Source: Citrobacter enshiensis (GTDB lineage: Bacteria > Pseudomonadota > Gammaproteobacteria > Enterobacterales > Enterobacteriaceae). From it: a DNA stretch of 64,000 nt. The stretch lies in assembly GCF_029338175.1 (NCBI RefSeq), contig NZ_CP119862.1:1426001-1490000 (forward strand), written 5' to 3'. The notes below the pieces were generated by a model. It did not search any database. It was given only the letters and a program-made list of their open reading frames with translations, and was not told the origin of the DNA. Shown piece by piece: positions 10,810-24,552 of this stretch (position 1 is its first letter; each line of letters opens with the position of its first letter). Both the position numbers and the translations under genes were made by a program.

Positions 10810-12225
10810 ATGAAAATTAAAACTCGCTTCGCGCCCAGCCCGACAGGATATCTGCACGTCGGCGGTGCGCGTACTGCTCTTTATTCCTGGCTTTTTGCAC
10901 GTAATCACGACGGTGAGTTCGTGCTGCGTATTGAAGACACCGATCTCGAACGTTCCACGCCGGAAGCTATTGAAGCCATTATGGATGGCATGAACTGGCT
11001 GAGCCTGGAATGGGACGAGGGTCCGTACTACCAGACAAAACGCTTTGATCGCTATAACGCGGTGATTGATGAAATGCTCGAAGCAGGGACCGCATATAAA
11101 TGCTACTGCTCTAAAGAGCGTCTGGAAGCGTTGCGTGAAGAACAAATGGCGAAAGGCGAGAAGCCACGCTACGACGGCCGCTGCCGCCATGGTCACGAAC
11201 ATCATGCGGAAGATGAACCGTGCGTGGTGCGTTTTGCCAACCCGCAGGATGGTTCCGTTATTTTTGACGATCAGATCCGTGGCCCGATCGAATTTAGCAA
11301 CCAGGAGCTGGACGATCTCATTATTCGCCGCACTGACGGCTCTCCGACCTACAACTTCTGTGTGGTTGTCGATGACTGGGATATGGAGATCACCCACGTT
11401 ATCCGTGGTGAAGACCATATCAACAACACTCCGCGCCAGATCAACATCCTCAAAGCGCTGAATGCGCCAGTGCCGGTTTATGCACACGTGTCCATGATCA
11501 ACGGTGATGACGGTAAAAAGCTCTCCAAACGTCATGGCGCGGTAAGCGTGATGCAATACCGTGATGACGGTTATCTGCCGGAAGCGTTGCTGAACTATCT
11601 GGTCCGTCTGGGCTGGTCCAGCGGTGACCAGGAAATCTTTACCCGTGAAGAGATGATCAAGCTCTTTTCTCTGGGTGCGGTGAGCAAGTCTGCCAGCGCG
11701 TTCAATACTGAAAAACTGCAATGGCTGAACCATCACTACATTAATACTCTGGCACCGGAATATGTGGCGACTCACCTGCAATGGCACATTGAGCAGGAAA
11801 ACATCGACACCCGCGTTGGCCCGCAGCTGGCTGAACTGGTGAAATTGCTGGGTGAGCGTTGTAAGACCCTGAAAGAGATGGCGCAAAGCTGCCGTTACTT
11901 CTACGAAGATTTCGCTGAGTTTGATGCTGATGCAGCGAAAAAACATTTGCGTCCGGTTGCGCGTCAGCCGCTGGAAGTGGTGCGTGACAAACTGACCGCC
12001 ATCAGCGACTGGACTGCAGAGAATGTTCACCACGCTATTCAGGCGACTGCCGATGAGCTGGAAGTAGGTATGGGTAAAGTTGGGATGCCGCTGCGCGTTG
12101 CCGTCACTGGCGCGGGTCAGTCCCCTGGTCTGGACGTTACCGTTCATGCTATCGGGAAATCCCGTAGCATCGAACGTATCAACAAAGCGCTGGCGTTTAT
12201 TGCTGAGCGTGAAAATCAGCAGTAA
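10810..12225 (+). CDS. gltX: Glutamate-tRNA ligase
   Basis: Class I aminoacyl-tRNA synthetase that charges tRNA-Glu. The 471-residue protein shows the HIGH-type motif ([14 protein letters not shown], residues 9-22) and the KMSKS-type loop [13 protein letters not shown] near residue 236, with a Cys/His-rich insertion (CYCS... CRHGH... EDEPC) resembling the zinc site of the E. coli enzyme. It is divergent from the valU tRNA operon, as in E. coli, and ends at a strong bidirectional terminator. Confidence 0.98.
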   Translation: MKIKTRFAPSPTGYLHVGGARTALYSWLFARNHDGEFVLRIEDTDLERSTPEAIEAIMDGMNWLSLEWDEGPYYQTKRFDRYNAVIDEMLEAGTAYKCYCSKERLEALREEQMAKGEKPRYDGRCRHGHEHHAEDEPCVVRFANPQDGSVIFDDQIRGPIEFSNQELDDLIIRRTDGSPTYNFCVVVDDWDMEITHVIRGEDHINNTPRQINILKALNAPVPVYAHVSMINGDDGKKLSKRHGAVSVMQYRDDGYLPEALLNYLVRLGWSSGDQEIFTREEMIKLFSLGAVSKSASAFNTEKLQWLNHHYINTLAPEYVATHLQWHIEQENIDTRVGPQLAELVKLLGERCKTLKEMAQSCRYFYEDFAEFDADAAKKHLRPVARQPLEVVRDKLTAISDWTAENVHHAIQATADELEVGMGKVGMPLRVAVTGAGQSPGLDVTVHAIGKSRSIERINKALAFIAERENQQ

Positions 12226-12243
12226 AACAGACGGGTAAATACA

Positions 12244-12275
12244 AAACGGCAGGAGTGTATCCTGCCGTTTTTTTT
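12244..12275. terminator. Bidirectional terminator between gltX and yfeD
   Basis: Perfect stem AACGGCAGGA... TCCTGCCGTT followed by a run of eight or more T residues. A shorter A-run on the other side allows it to act for the convergent yfeCD transcript too. Confidence 0.85.
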
Positions 12276-12284
12276 GGGGGGATG

Positions 12285-12677
12285 TTACTTAGATTCGTCA
12301 ATATTCAGGCGGGCGAGAAAGCCGCGAATACCTTCACGTGACAGTAACTGCGCCAGTTTTTCTTGTTCTGTTGAGGACATGTTGTCCAACGCATCAACAA
12401 TCTGGCGATACGCATGACTGTGAGCAAAATGCTCGTATTCCGCGAGGGGTTCTTCCATTTGATAAAACGCAGGGGTTTTACGAAAGGCAGGAATATTGAG
12501 GATAAATTCCCGTACGCTGGCATCAATATGAATGAGTCTTGCCCGACCACCTTTAACACCGGGGAATTTTTCTGTTTTCCAGTTTTGTTCTCTGATCCAA
12601 CGGTTAACAGTTTGTTTGGCCACATTCAGGCACTCCGCCAGCTCTTCCGTGGTCATTTTGCTGCGTAATCTTTTCAT
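12285..12677 (-). CDS. yfeD: Predicted DNA-binding protein YfeD
   Basis: A 130-residue protein with an N-terminal helix-turn-helix (TTEELAECLNVAKQTVNRWI, about residues 9-28) followed by a basic, glycine-rich segment (KFPGVKGGRARLIHID). It belongs to the YfeC/YfeD family (YfeC-like helix-turn-helix). It is encoded immediately after yfeC, with one base between the yfeC stop and its start, and the two proteins are clearly paralogous. Role unknown. Confidence 0.9.
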   Translation of the reverse strand: MKRLRSKMTTEELAECLNVAKQTVNRWIREQNWKTEKFPGVKGGRARLIHIDASVREFILNIPAFRKTPAFYQMEEPLAEYEHFAHSHAYRQIVDALDNMSSTEQEKLAQLLSREGIRGFLARLNIDESK

Positions 12678-12678
12678 A

Positions 12679-13041
12679 TTATTTGCTATCGCGGATCCCT
12701 AAGCGTTGTAACAAACCGGTAATTCCTTCCCGTAGGAGCAATGACGTAAAGTTCTTCTGTTCCGAAGGCGTCATCTCTTTGGCGAGTGTGATGAGCAGAG
12801 TCTCAAGTGAAGTATCACCGGCCAGCGGAAAAGGTTCCGCCATACCTTCAGTTAAGCGTTCGGCACTACGGATATATTCACGCACCTGTTCATTGACATG
12901 AACCAGACGTGCCTTGCCTCCCTGAACTCCGGGTTTTGGTGATGTCGCCCATCCTTCCTTGCGTACCCATTTATTGATGGTCTGTCGGCTGTAACCGGTC
13001 AGATTCGCGAGTTCTTCTGGCGTCATCCGTTCCTTGAACAT
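12679..13041 (-). CDS. yfeC: Predicted DNA-binding protein YfeC
   Basis: A 120-residue paralogue of the adjacent yfeD product. The same helix-turn-helix block is present (TPEELANLTGYSRQTINKWV, about residues 7-26), then the PGVQGGKARLVHV segment and a C-terminal LLLREGITGLLQRLGI block shared with YfeD. It is the first gene of the yfeC-yfeD unit. The spacer upstream (13042-13261) holds no other gene that I can support. Confidence 0.9.
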   Translation of the reverse strand: MFKERMTPEELANLTGYSRQTINKWVRKEGWATSPKPGVQGGKARLVHVNEQVREYIRSAERLTEGMAEPFPLAGDTSLETLLITLAKEMTPSEQKNFTSLLLREGITGLLQRLGIRDSK

Positions 13042-13261
13042 AAGATTCCCTGAATAGATGTGGGGTTAATTAGTGGTTCATTTTATAGCACCATTTTAAT
13101 AGAAACCGTGACGGGATTAACTACTGAATGCGAGTTGTTACGCAATGTTCTTCATTTGCATGCTTTTTCAGCGATTGAGTTCTGCAGGGTAATTTTGCCG
13201 TTGACACGTGCGAAGGGAATTCATATGATGCCGCCCGTCAACTCGACAAGCTTTACGTAAT

Positions 13262-13337
<76 letters not shown>

Positions 13338-13375
13338 AATTCTATCCCAAGGAATTTGGTACGTAATCGCATCGT

Positions 13376-13451
<76 letters not shown>

Positions 13452-13460
13452 AAATTTTAA

Positions 13461-13486
13461 CCCTCGCTGAAAAGCGGGGGTTTTTT
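13461..13486 (+). terminator. Terminator of the tRNA-Ala pair
   Basis: CCCTCGCTGAAAAGCGGGGG hairpin followed by TTTTTT, just after the second tRNA-Ala. Confidence 0.85.
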
Positions 13487-13657
13487 ATATCTGCGTTTTT
13501 CCTTTCTATTTCATGCGGTTTAACCCTTCGTTGTGTACCTCTATGCGATGCAATAGCTCGCAAAGCCTGGCGTTGAGCGGGTATCAGGTTGCTTCGTGTC
13601 GCGAATAAACTTATCATTTATGCGTCAACTTTATCGTTCTATGAGAGCATTAACGTA

Positions 13658-15856
13658 ATGCCAGTGATGCATAACATGTTAAAAAACATAAGAAAATTTA
13701 CTCTGGCTTTAGCGCTTTCCGTTATTGCGATACAGTTTTCTCGTTTGATTTCCCCGTTAGCCGTTGTTGATTCCAGCTCTATTTACTTAGCCTGGCTGCC
13801 ACTGTGTGTCGTTTATTCCGTACTGTTTCTCTTTGGCAGACACGGTATTGCGCCAGTCGTTCTCGGCATGATGCTGACCAATCAGTGGAATTTCCACCTG
13901 CCGTTTGCACAGGCAGCGGTTCTGTTGTTTTGCCAGCTCTTTTTTGTGTTAGGGATGTGCGCGCTGGTGCGCTGGCAAATCGGCTCGCGTTGGCGATATC
14001 GACTCCCTGACAAAAATATCTGGGTGAGGGTGTTCTGGCTGGGGGGGGTTGCTCCCATTGGGATCAAAGTCATGATGCACCTGGCCGGGCGTTACCTGGA
14101 TTACCCGGTAGAGATTTCAACCTTTTTTGGTACTGCGACGGCTATTTACACGATTGTCGACGTTTTAAGTTTGATTTCTGCCGCGCTGATTTTCACTTTA
14201 TTTTTCTACTTTCCCATGCGGATGATAGCGAATCCGCGTTATGCGCGCTTGTTTTGGCGCAGGGAAGTCGTATCCCGTATTCGCAAAAAGAATCGACTCT
14301 ATATCATGGGTTGGCTGATGGTGCTGTCGGCGTTGTTGGGGGTGATGTGTACGCCGTACCATGCTGACTATGTTGCAGGTTACCTTGTCCCGGTGTTCTT
14401 CATTGTTTTTACGCTGGGTATCGGCAAGTTCAGCTATCCATTTTTGAATCTCAGTTGGGCTGTCTCAGCGCTTGCCTTACTGACGTACAACAAAAATTTC
14501 CTGCAGGGAGTGGTATCAGCCTATTCGCTGGCTTTTATTCTCTCCGTACTGATTTCTTTCAGTATTTGTATGCTTTACATGGCGCGGATGTACCAGCGTG
14601 GAGAATGGCTTAATCGGCGCTGGCAGTCGCAAGCACTGACGGATCCGCTCACCCAATTACCCAATCTTCGGGCGCTGGAGAAATTCCTCGGTAACGAGTC
14701 CGGGCAGAGTGTGTGTTGCCTGCGCATGGAAAATCTGGAGTTTCTGAGCCGTCATTACGGCATGCTGATGCGCGTTCATTGCAAGAAGTCGATATTTCGC
14801 GCCTTACAGCCGCTGCTGTTGGAAAAAGAGAGTGTCTTTCAACTGCCGGGTAGCGAGCTGTTGCTGGTACTGACAGGGCCGGAGACCGAAGCCAGATTGC
14901 AGCATATGGTCAACCTTCTCAACAGTCGAAAAATCCACTGGAATAATACCGGACTGGATATGGAGTATGGCGCGTCCTGGGGGACGTTCGATGGCCGGCA
15001 AGAAACATTACAACCTATGCTCGGGCAACTGAGCTGGCTGGCGGAACAATCCTGCACGCACCAGCAGGTTCTGGCGCTGACGAATAGTCTTGAGGTGGCT
15101 TCCGGGCAGACGACCGAGCGGGTATTGCTACTGCAAAAAATACGTAGCGCCCTGGAAAGCGACGATTTGGTTTTGTATGCACAACCGATTTATGACGCGC
15201 AAGGGAAGGGCTACCATGAGATTCTGGCGCGGCTGAGAAGTGATGACGGCCTGATGATGCCTGACCAGTTTATCCCCTTAATTACCCGCTTTAACCTCAG
15301 TGCGCGCTTCGACTTACAGGTGGTGGAGGCGTTGCTGAAATGGCTCTCTGTGCATCCTTCACAACAGAAGGGGGCGCGTTTTTCCGTCAATTTGATGCCG
15401 CTAACGCTGATGCAGAAAGAGATCTCGCTGCACATTATTCGTCTGTTCAAACGTTATCAGATAGCGCCAGAAAGCGTGATCATTGAGATTACGGAAGAAC
15501 AGGCTTTTTCTAACTCAGAGAGTAGCGTGCAGAATATTGAACATCTGCGTAAATTCGGTTTCAGGATAGCTATCGATGATTTTGGGACCGGGTACGCCAA
15601 CTATGAACGTCTGAAACGGTTGAAAGCCGACATTATCAAGATTGATGGTTGCTTCGTGAAAGACATTGTGACTGATTCCCTGGATGCCATGATCGTCAAA
15701 TCCATCACCGATATGGCAAAAGCAAAGTCTCTGAGCGTGGTGGCTGAATTTGTCGAAACCCCGGAACAGCAGGCGCTTTTATTCAGTCTTGGCGTGAACC
15801 ATCTGCAGGGTTACCTGATTGGGCGGCCCAGTCCGCTGGCAGAATTGCAGGCATAA
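13658..15856 (+). CDS. pdeA: Cyclic-di-GMP phosphodiesterase PdeA (YfeA)
   Basis: Inner-membrane EAL-domain protein, about 732 residues from the ATG at 13658. It has an N-terminal MASE1-like membrane region (about eight hydrophobic segments, residues 10-320), a degenerate GGDEF domain (about 350-480; no GG(D/E)EF motif, only PGSELLLVL in its place) and a C-terminal EAL domain from about 500 with EILARL as the EAL-type motif, EITEEQAF, and IAIDDFGTGYANYERLKRLKADIIKID. The start is uncertain: 13658 and 13667 are both possible, and upstream codons are not like the family N-terminus. Confidence 0.9.
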   Translation: MPVMHNMLKNIRKFTLALALSVIAIQFSRLISPLAVVDSSSIYLAWLPLCVVYSVLFLFGRHGIAPVVLGMMLTNQWNFHLPFAQAAVLLFCQLFFVLGMCALVRWQIGSRWRYRLPDKNIWVRVFWLGGVAPIGIKVMMHLAGRYLDYPVEISTFFGTATAIYTIVDVLSLISAALIFTLFFYFPMRMIANPRYARLFWRREVVSRIRKKNRLYIMGWLMVLSALLGVMCTPYHADYVAGYLVPVFFIVFTLGIGKFSYPFLNLSWAVSALALLTYNKNFLQGVVSAYSLAFILSVLISFSICMLYMARMYQRGEWLNRRWQSQALTDPLTQLPNLRALEKFLGNESGQSVCCLRMENLEFLSRHYGMLMRVHCKKSIFRALQPLLLEKESVFQLPGSELLLVLTGPETEARLQHMVNLLNSRKIHWNNTGLDMEYGASWGTFDGRQETLQPMLGQLSWLAEQSCTHQQVLALTNSLEVASGQTTERVLLLQKIRSALESDDLVLYAQPIYDAQGKGYHEILARLRSDDGLMMPDQFIPLITRFNLSARFDLQVVEALLKWLSVHPSQQKGARFSVNLMPLTLMQKEISLHIIRLFKRYQIAPESVIIEITEEQAFSNSESSVQNIEHLRKFGFRIAIDDFGTGYANYERLKRLKADIIKIDGCFVKDIVTDSLDAMIVKSITDMAKAKSLSVVAEFVETPEQQALLFSLGVNHLQGYLIGRPSPLAELQA

Positions 15857-15860
15857 AAAA

Positions 15861-15884
15861 ACCGGGGAGAAGCCCCCCGGTTTT
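15861..15884. terminator. Terminator between pdeA and nupC
   Basis: ACCGGGGAGAAGCCCCCCGGT-type hairpin flanked by A-run and T-run, so it can serve both convergent genes. Confidence 0.8.
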
Positions 15885-15901
15885 CAATGTTATCTCTTAG
15901 A

Positions 15902-17089
15902 TTACAGAACCAGTGCAGCGATAGACGCTGACAGTACGCTGACCAGCGTAGAGCCATACACCAGCTTCAGACCAAAACGGGAAACCACGTTGCCTTGCTC
16001 TTCATTCAGGCCTTTGATTGCGCCTGCGATGATACCGATAGAAGAGAAGTTAGCGAAGGAAACGAGGAAGACAGACAGGATACCTTCAGCGCGCGGAGAA
16101 AGCGTTGAGGCGATTTTCTGCAGATCCATCATCGCAACAAACTCGTTAGAAACCAGCTTGGTCGCCATAATACTGCCCACCTGCAGCGCTTCGTTCGCCG
16201 GAACACCCATTACCCAGGCAATCGGATAGAAGATGTAACCCAGAATGCCCTGGAAGGAGATACCCAGTACGGCAGCAAACAGCGCGTTCAGTGCGGCAAT
16301 CAGGGCGATGAAACCAATCAGCATTGCGGCAACAATAATCGCGACTTTAAAACCAGCCAGAATGTATTCACCCAACATTTCGAAGAAACTTTGGCCTTCG
16401 TGCAGGTTGGACATCTGAATATCTTCTTCGCTGGCTTCAACGCGATACGGGTTGATCAGAGACAGCACGATAAAGGTGCTGAACATGTTCAGAACCAGCG
16501 CAGCAACCACATATTTCGGGTCCAGCATGGTCATGTAAGCGCCGACGATAGACATGGAAACCGTGGACATCGCCGTGGCTGCCATGGTGTACATGCGGTT
16601 GCGCGACATTTTGCCAAGAATATCTTTATAGGCAATAAAGTTCTCGGACTGTCCCAGAATCAGGGAGCTCACGGCGTTAAAGGATTCCAGTTTGCCCATA
16701 CCGTTGACTTTGGAGAGCAGGAAACCGATAGCACGGATAACGATCGGCAGGACGCGAATATGCTGGAGAATACCGATCAGCGCAGAAATAAAGACGATAG
16801 GGCAAAGGACTTTCAGGAAGAAGAACGCCAGACCTTTATCGTTCATGTTGCCAAAGACGAAGTTTGTCCCTTCATTGGCAAACCCGAGCAGTTTTTCAAA
16901 CATCTCGGAGAAGCCTTTTACGAAGCCCAGACCGACGTTCGAGTTCAGGAAGAACCAGGCCAGTAATACTTCAATGACGAGTAACTGAATAACGTAACGA
17001 ATACGAATTTTTTTACGGTCATGGCTTACCAGCAGCGCGAGCACTGCAACGACGGCGAGGGCCAGGACAAAATGAAGGACGCGGTCCAT
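15902..17089 (-). CDS. nupC: Nucleoside:H+ symporter NupC
   Basis: Concentrative nucleoside transporter in the inner membrane, 395 residues, importing pyrimidine nucleosides and adenosine with protons. Family landmarks visible are [22 protein letters not shown] early, the [18 protein letters not shown] segment and the late [12 protein letters not shown] and [13 protein letters not shown] blocks. It is divergent from mntH. A CRP-like half-conserved palindrome (AGTGATCTGCGATACA, near 17203-17219) lies upstream, compatible with the known CRP control of nupC, but it is weak. Confidence 0.95.
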   Translation of the reverse strand: MDRVLHFVLALAVVAVLALLVSHDRKKIRIRYVIQLLVIEVLLAWFFLNSNVGLGFVKGFSEMFEKLLGFANEGTNFVFGNMNDKGLAFFFLKVLCPIVFISALIGILQHIRVLPIVIRAIGFLLSKVNGMGKLESFNAVSSLILGQSENFIAYKDILGKMSRNRMYTMAATAMSTVSMSIVGAYMTMLDPKYVVAALVLNMFSTFIVLSLINPYRVEASEEDIQMSNLHEGQSFFEMLGEYILAGFKVAIIVAAMLIGFIALIAALNALFAAVLGISFQGILGYIFYPIAWVMGVPANEALQVGSIMATKLVSNEFVAMMDLQKIASTLSPRAEGILSVFLVSFANFSSIGIIAGAIKGLNEEQGNVVSRFGLKLVYGSTLVSVLSASIAALVL

Positions 17090-17370
17090 ATTTGCTCCAA
17101 ATATGAGGCAGGTTTAATTTCCGTGCACATTCTATGCAACAACACCAAAGAAAACGAGATCAAACACACACTATAATAAGGACCTGTGACGAGATTCAAA
17201 ATTAGTGATCTGCGATACACTTCCCCTATGTTTAGTATGGAAGTGAAAAGTTATGTCATTGTGCTAATCTAATAACAATTATTAAACAATATACTGCCAT
17301 ACCCCAATACCTCAGCGATCCATCGTTCAACACTATCAGAGAAATCAACTTTACCCGCTTTAACGCACTT

Positions 17371-17384
17371 GATAATCATTATCA
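17371..17384. promoter_or_regulatory. Fur box upstream of mntH
   Basis: GATAATCATTATCA matches the core of the Fur consensus (GATAATNATTATC) and lies about 50 bases before the mntH start. Iron-loaded Fur is a known repressor of mntH. Confidence 0.7.
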
Positions 17385-17398
17385 ATAAACATAACATG

Positions 17399-18671
<1,273 letters not shown>

Positions 18672-18740
18672 TAATAACCGCCGCCGGACGTGCCGTGTTT
18701 GTCGTAACGAGAAGATTTTCTGATATAAACAGAACGCAAT

Positions 18741-18767
18741 AAAAAAGAGCCCGAAGGCTCTTTTTTT
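18741..18767. terminator. Terminator between mntH and ypeC
   Basis: AAAAAAGAGCCCGAAGGCTC followed by TTTTTTT, symmetric enough to terminate both convergent transcripts. Confidence 0.85.
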
Positions 18768-19098
18768 AATGGTGATGTTTTTTACCGTGACCGTGGCCAT
18801 GACCCCGATGATCATCGCGATCATTCCAGCCTTCACGGTATCCGCGTTCGTAAGCTTTGCGCTTATCCCAACCACGGTGATAACCATTGTCATGTCGCGA
18901 CCAGCGATTCTGGCGCCATTCATAATGATGGTGCCAATAATCGCGGTCACGCCAGTATCCGCCGTCCCAGTAGTTACCGTAATTGTCGCGATCGCCAATT
19001 TGTAATTTTATTGATGGCAACAGGGTGATTTCGCCAGCGTTAGCGGCCAGCGGTGTAAAAGCCAGTAAGGCTGCCGCCAGAATCAGTGACCTGAACAT
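18766..19098 (-). CDS. ypeC: Periplasmic DUF2502 protein YpeC
   Basis: A 110-residue secreted protein with a signal peptide ([21 protein letters not shown], about 21 residues, AxA cleavage). The mature part is dominated by Trp, Tyr, Asp and Arg residues and ends in a His/Gly-rich tail ([12 protein letters not shown]). It matches YpeC of E. coli, DUF2502. The histidine tail could bind metal, but that is only an inference; its position next to mntH is not evidence of a link. Confidence 0.9.
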   Translation of the reverse strand: MFRSLILAAALLAFTPLAANAGEITLLPSIKLQIGDRDNYGNYWDGGYWRDRDYWHHHYEWRQNRWSRHDNGYHRGWDKRKAYERGYREGWNDRDDHRGHGHGHGKKHHH

Positions 19099-19224
19099 TC
19101 TTTTTCTCCTTCACGATCGAAGCCGTAACCGGCCTGTTAACGTAATATTACGAGGCAGTAAAGCCCCGTTTCATCGCCTTAACTCTTAAATCTTGTAGGA
19201 GAGCACTTTTTGTTAAAACTGTAT

Positions 19225-20223
19225 TTATTTTGCACTATTCAGGATGGCGTCAATCTCTGCACATTCCTCGGCGGAGAAGTGGCGGTTTGCCAGCATCCCA
19301 ATAGCGTCCTCTATTTGCGCGCATTTACTGGCGCCAATCAGCACGGAGGTGACGTTATCATCGCGTAGTACCCAGGCTAATGCCATTTGCGAAAGCTTCT
19401 GTCCCCGTCGCGCGGCCAGCGCATTCAACTGGCGGACTTTATCCAGTTTTTCTGCGGTGATCTGCTCAGGATTCAGGAAACGGCTTGTGCTGGCTGCACG
19501 GGAATCGGCAGGAATACCATTGAGATAGCGGTCAGTTAATTGCCCCCCTGCCAGAGGTGAAAACGCGATACTCCCGACACCTTTCTCCTGCAACAACGAT
19601 AAAAGACCGCCTTCCACCCAGCGTTCAAACATCGAGTATTTGGGTTGGTGGATCAGACAGGGCGTTCCCAGATCGTCGAGAATCTCAATAGCTTGTCGCG
19701 CAAGGTCTGCCGGATAATTGGAAAGCCCCACATAAAGCGCCTTCCCCTGACGCACGACATGATCCAGCGCCTTCATCGTCTCTTTGAGGGGTGTTTCGGG
19801 GTCGGGACGGTGGTGGTAAAAAATATCGACATACTCAAGCCCCATGCGTTTCAGGCTTTGATCAAGACTGGAGATCAGATATTTACGCGAGCCCCAATCG
19901 CCGTAAGGTCCCTCCCACATGGTGTAACCCGCTTTGGTGGAAATGATGAGCTCGTCGCGCCACGGTAAAAAATCTTCCTGGAGAATACGCCCGAAGTTGC
20001 GTTCTGCGGAGCCGGGTGGCGGACCGTAGTTGTTGGCGAGATCAAAATGGGTGATACCCAGGTCAAAGGCCCGCTGCAGGAGCGAGCGACTGTTTTCTAG
20101 CTGGGTGGTGTCGCCAAAATTGTGCCATAGCCCCAGTGAAATCGCGGGGAGCTTTAATCCGCTCTGACCACAGCGGCGGTATTCCATTGTCCGATAACGA
20201 TTTTCATCAGCCCGATAAGCCAT
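19225..20223 (-). CDS. Aldo-keto reductase, YghZ/GprA-like
   Basis: A 332-residue NADPH-dependent oxidoreductase of the aldo-keto reductase family, similar to E. coli YghZ (L-glyceraldehyde-3-phosphate reductase). Visible landmarks are FDLANNYGPPPGSAE (active-site Asp and Tyr, near residues 60-75), STKAGYTMW (catalytic Lys), the YHHRPD segment (catalytic His) and the late VTSVLIGASK motif that binds the cofactor. It is divergent from ipdC with a 186-base spacer containing a strong palindrome. Substrate here is unknown; pairing with ipdC hints at reduction of an aldehyde but is only context. Confidence 0.85.
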   Translation of the reverse strand: MAYRADENRYRTMEYRRCGQSGLKLPAISLGLWHNFGDTTQLENSRSLLQRAFDLGITHFDLANNYGPPPGSAERNFGRILQEDFLPWRDELIISTKAGYTMWEGPYGDWGSRKYLISSLDQSLKRMGLEYVDIFYHHRPDPETPLKETMKALDHVVRQGKALYVGLSNYPADLARQAIEILDDLGTPCLIHQPKYSMFERWVEGGLLSLLQEKGVGSIAFSPLAGGQLTDRYLNGIPADSRAASTSRFLNPEQITAEKLDKVRQLNALAARRGQKLSQMALAWVLRDDNVTSVLIGASKCAQIEDAIGMLANRHFSAEECAEIDAILNSAK

Positions 20224-20252
20224 TTTGTTACCCCTGTTAGTGACGTCTTCTT

Positions 20253-20276
20253 TTCAGTGTATACGTTTACACTGAA
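20253..20276. promoter_or_regulatory. Operator-like 24-base palindrome between the reductase gene and ipdC
   Basis: Perfect 9-base arms TTCAGTGTA and TACACTGAA separated by six bases lie 30 bases before the aldo-keto reductase start. The symmetry and position point to a dimeric repressor or activator site. The regulator is not identified, and the spacing does not fit TyrR. Confidence 0.55.
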
Positions 20277-20289
20277 CCTAATTCAATGA

Positions 20290-22065
<1,776 letters not shown>

Positions 22066-23301
22066 TTATTCATCGTGACGATGGGCGATCATCATCGGTT
22101 TCCCTGCCAGCAATAGCCACGCCGGGAGCATTACGATACACAACAATGGCAGCAGGGTGGCGTTAGGGACGACGACTGCTGCCATAAACAGGCTCAGCCA
22201 GCCGTCACGCGTGACCACCAGTACCAACCCAAGAATCGCGCAGGATACGGTGATGGCTGCCGGAACCGCCTCCACGTGGGCGTGCAGCATCAAACCTAAC
22301 GCCACGCCCACAAACACCGCAGGAAATATCCGTCCGCCGCGAAAACCGCTGGCGGCTGCAACGACCAGGGCTGCCAGTTTTATCACCGCGAGCATAAAAA
22401 AGTCGGAGGTGCCTAGTGTCTGGCTAAAGGCCAGTTGCTGCATCTCGTCCAGACCTTTAAATAAGGTCAATGGTCCACCGATCACGCCCAGAATACCCAG
22501 GATAAAGCCGCCGACGCCCAGCATCAGTACCGGGTTTTTCAGCCGATGTATCAGGCGGTGCAAACGCGGCAAACACCAGACTGCCACCATCCCTGTCGCT
22601 ATCGCAATTGCCGCCACGATCGCACCACTGAAGATATCCACCAGTTGCATCTGCGCGTAGTGGGCAATGGGTAAAGAAAAATGAGGATGAAAAAACAGGC
22701 TGGTCGTGAGTGACCCCGCTGCGGCAGCCATCATGGGAGCAAACAGGCGATCCCACAAGGGGATGTCGTTGGTGCCGTTCAGCGTTTGTGAAAATATCAG
22801 CGCGGCGGCAACCGGAGTGCCAAACAACGCCCCAATGGTGCCGGCAGACGCCAGAATAGTCCAGTCAAGGGCACCAATTCGGGGGAACAGGCGAGCGCCA
22901 AGGGCAACGGCCAACGCGATATTTACGGCCATAATGGGATGTTCCGGACCAAGGCTGACTCCGCCAGCCAGACCGAGGATCAGCGCCATCAGTAAACCGG
23001 GAAGTGCGCCTGGGTTGACCGGTGCGCTGATCAAAGGCTCTGTTGCTGGATCGGGGCCGGCATGGCCAGGACTGAAGCGGATAACCAGCCCGACCATAAT
23101 CCCGGTCAGCGTCAGGATGCCGACAATCCATAGCGATGAGTCGTGAGCCACGCCGAGACTGGCAGGCAGACGTTCCCACAGTATCTGCTGTAACGCGTTC
23201 GCGACTTTCATTACAGCGATTAATATCAGACTGGATACGACCCCGATGACCAGCGCGGGAAGTGATAATGCCAGCATAGTTCTGGCTCGCGGATGGAGCA
23301 T
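22066..23301 (-). CDS. yfeO: ClC-type ion transport protein YfeO
   Basis: Inner-membrane protein of the ClC chloride channel/antiporter superfamily, 411 residues, about ten membrane segments. The conserved [12 protein letters not shown] block (about residues 115-126) and [14 protein letters not shown] block (about 318-331) correspond to the anion-selectivity loops. The transported ion is not known. It is convergent with ipdC without any spacer, and divergent from glk. Confidence 0.92.
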   Translation of the reverse strand: MLHPRARTMLALSLPALVIGVVSSLILIAVMKVANALQQILWERLPASLGVAHDSSLWIVGILTLTGIMVGLVIRFSPGHAGPDPATEPLISAPVNPGALPGLLMALILGLAGGVSLGPEHPIMAVNIALAVALGARLFPRIGALDWTILASAGTIGALFGTPVAAALIFSQTLNGTNDIPLWDRLFAPMMAAAAGSLTTSLFFHPHFSLPIAHYAQMQLVDIFSGAIVAAIAIATGMVAVWCLPRLHRLIHRLKNPVLMLGVGGFILGILGVIGGPLTLFKGLDEMQQLAFSQTLGTSDFFMLAVIKLAALVVAAASGFRGGRIFPAVFVGVALGLMLHAHVEAVPAAITVSCAILGLVLVVTRDGWLSLFMAAVVVPNATLLPLLCIVMLPAWLLLAGKPMMIAHRHDE

Positions 23302-23505
23302 GATTCATTCCTTGTACAAGGGTATAAGCCATAGTTTGCACAACCTGCTGGTTGTCATCGCTGCAAATGGTGCTGAAACGATAAAGTAATTCTGTGACCC
23401 AGATCGATATTTTCAGGGAGCCCGCTTTCCAGGCGTTGTTGTTATGCCTTCGTGAATCTACAGTGTGGCAAAGAATCATTTTGACTTTAGCGGAGCAGTA
23501 GAAGA

Positions 23506-24471
23506 ATGACAAAGTATGCATTAGTAGGTGATGTCGGCGGCACCAACGCGCGTCTTGCTCTGTGCGATATCGCCAGCGGAGAGATTTCGCAGGCGAAAAC
23601 CTATTCGGGGCTTGATTACCCGAGCCTGGAAGCCGTTGTACGTGTCTATCTGGATGAGCATAGCGCCAGGGTGGAAGACGGATGTATCGCCATTGCTTGT
23701 CCTGTCACCGGTGATTGGGTGGCAATGACCAACCATAGCTGGGCATTTTCTATTGCGGAAATGAAAAAGAATTTGGGGTTCAGCCATCTGGAAATCATCA
23801 ATGATTTCACCGCCGTGTCGATGGCAATCCCGATGCTGAAAAAAGAGCACTTGATTCAGTTCGGCGGTGCGGAACCTGTTGAAGGTAAGCCCATCGCGGT
23901 GTATGGCGCGGGAACCGGCTTAGGCGTGGCGCATTTGGTGCATGTGGCTAAGCGTTGGGTCAGTCTGCCGGGCGAGGGGGGGCACGTTGACTTTGCACCG
24001 AACAGTGAAGAAGAAGGCATCATTCTGGAAGAACTGCGCGCCGAAATTGGTCACGTTTCGGCTGAACGTGTGCTGTCAGGCCCAGGTCTTGTGAACTTGT
24101 ATCGTGCGATTGTGAAATCAGACGGGCGTCTGCCGGAGAATTTGCAACCGAAGGATGTCACTGAGCGCGCGCTGGCGGATACCTGCATTGATTGTCGTCG
24201 TGCGCTGTCGTTGTTTTGCGTCATTATGGGGCGCTTCGGCGGCAATCTGGCGCTAACGCTGGGGACCTTTGGCGGTGTCTATATTGCGGGTGGCATCGTG
24301 CCGCGTTTCCTGGAGTTCTTTAAAGCATCCGGCTTCCGTGGAGGATTTGAAGATAAAGGCCGTTTCAAAGCCTATGTTCAGGATATTCCTGTCTATCTGA
24401 TCGTCCATGACAATCCGGGGTTACTCGGCTCCGGCGCGCATCTGCGCCAGACGCTGGGGCATATTCTGTAA
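23506..24471 (+). CDS. glk: Glucokinase
   Basis: ATP-dependent glucose kinase, 321 residues, equal to the E. coli protein length. Visible are the phosphate-binding [12 protein letters not shown] (about residues 8-19), the catalytic [11 protein letters not shown] (Asp near 100), [11 protein letters not shown] and [10 protein letters not shown]. Acts on free intracellular glucose, for example from disaccharide hydrolysis. The E. coli neighbours fryBC/ypdEF/fryA/ypdC, normally between glk and ypdB, are absent. Confidence 0.97.
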   Translation: MTKYALVGDVGGTNARLALCDIASGEISQAKTYSGLDYPSLEAVVRVYLDEHSARVEDGCIAIACPVTGDWVAMTNHSWAFSIAEMKKNLGFSHLEIINDFTAVSMAIPMLKKEHLIQFGGAEPVEGKPIAVYGAGTGLGVAHLVHVAKRWVSLPGEGGHVDFAPNSEEEGIILEELRAEIGHVSAERVLSGPGLVNLYRAIVKSDGRLPENLQPKDVTERALADTCIDCRRALSLFCVIMGRFGGNLALTLGTFGGVYIAGGIVPRFLEFFKASGFRGGFEDKGRFKAYVQDIPVYLIVHDNPGLLGSGAHLRQTLGHIL

Positions 24472-24478
24472 TCGGAGT

Positions 24479-24507
24479 ACCGGATGGTGTCTACGACGCC
24501 ATCCGGT
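24479..24507. repeat. REP-like palindrome after glk
   Basis: ACCGGATGG... CCATCCGGT arms close around a short imperfect stem, eight bases after the glk stop. It is REP-like and may also act as the terminator between the convergent glk and ypdB genes. Confidence 0.6.
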
Positions 24508-24552
24508 AACAAAAACACCCCAAAACAAACGTAATAATCACTCGTTCCCGAG

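Noticed and set aside
10789-12147. A 452-codon minus-strand open frame opposite gltX
   Set aside because: It is an antisense shadow of a highly expressed gene; composition and lack of family match argue against coding.
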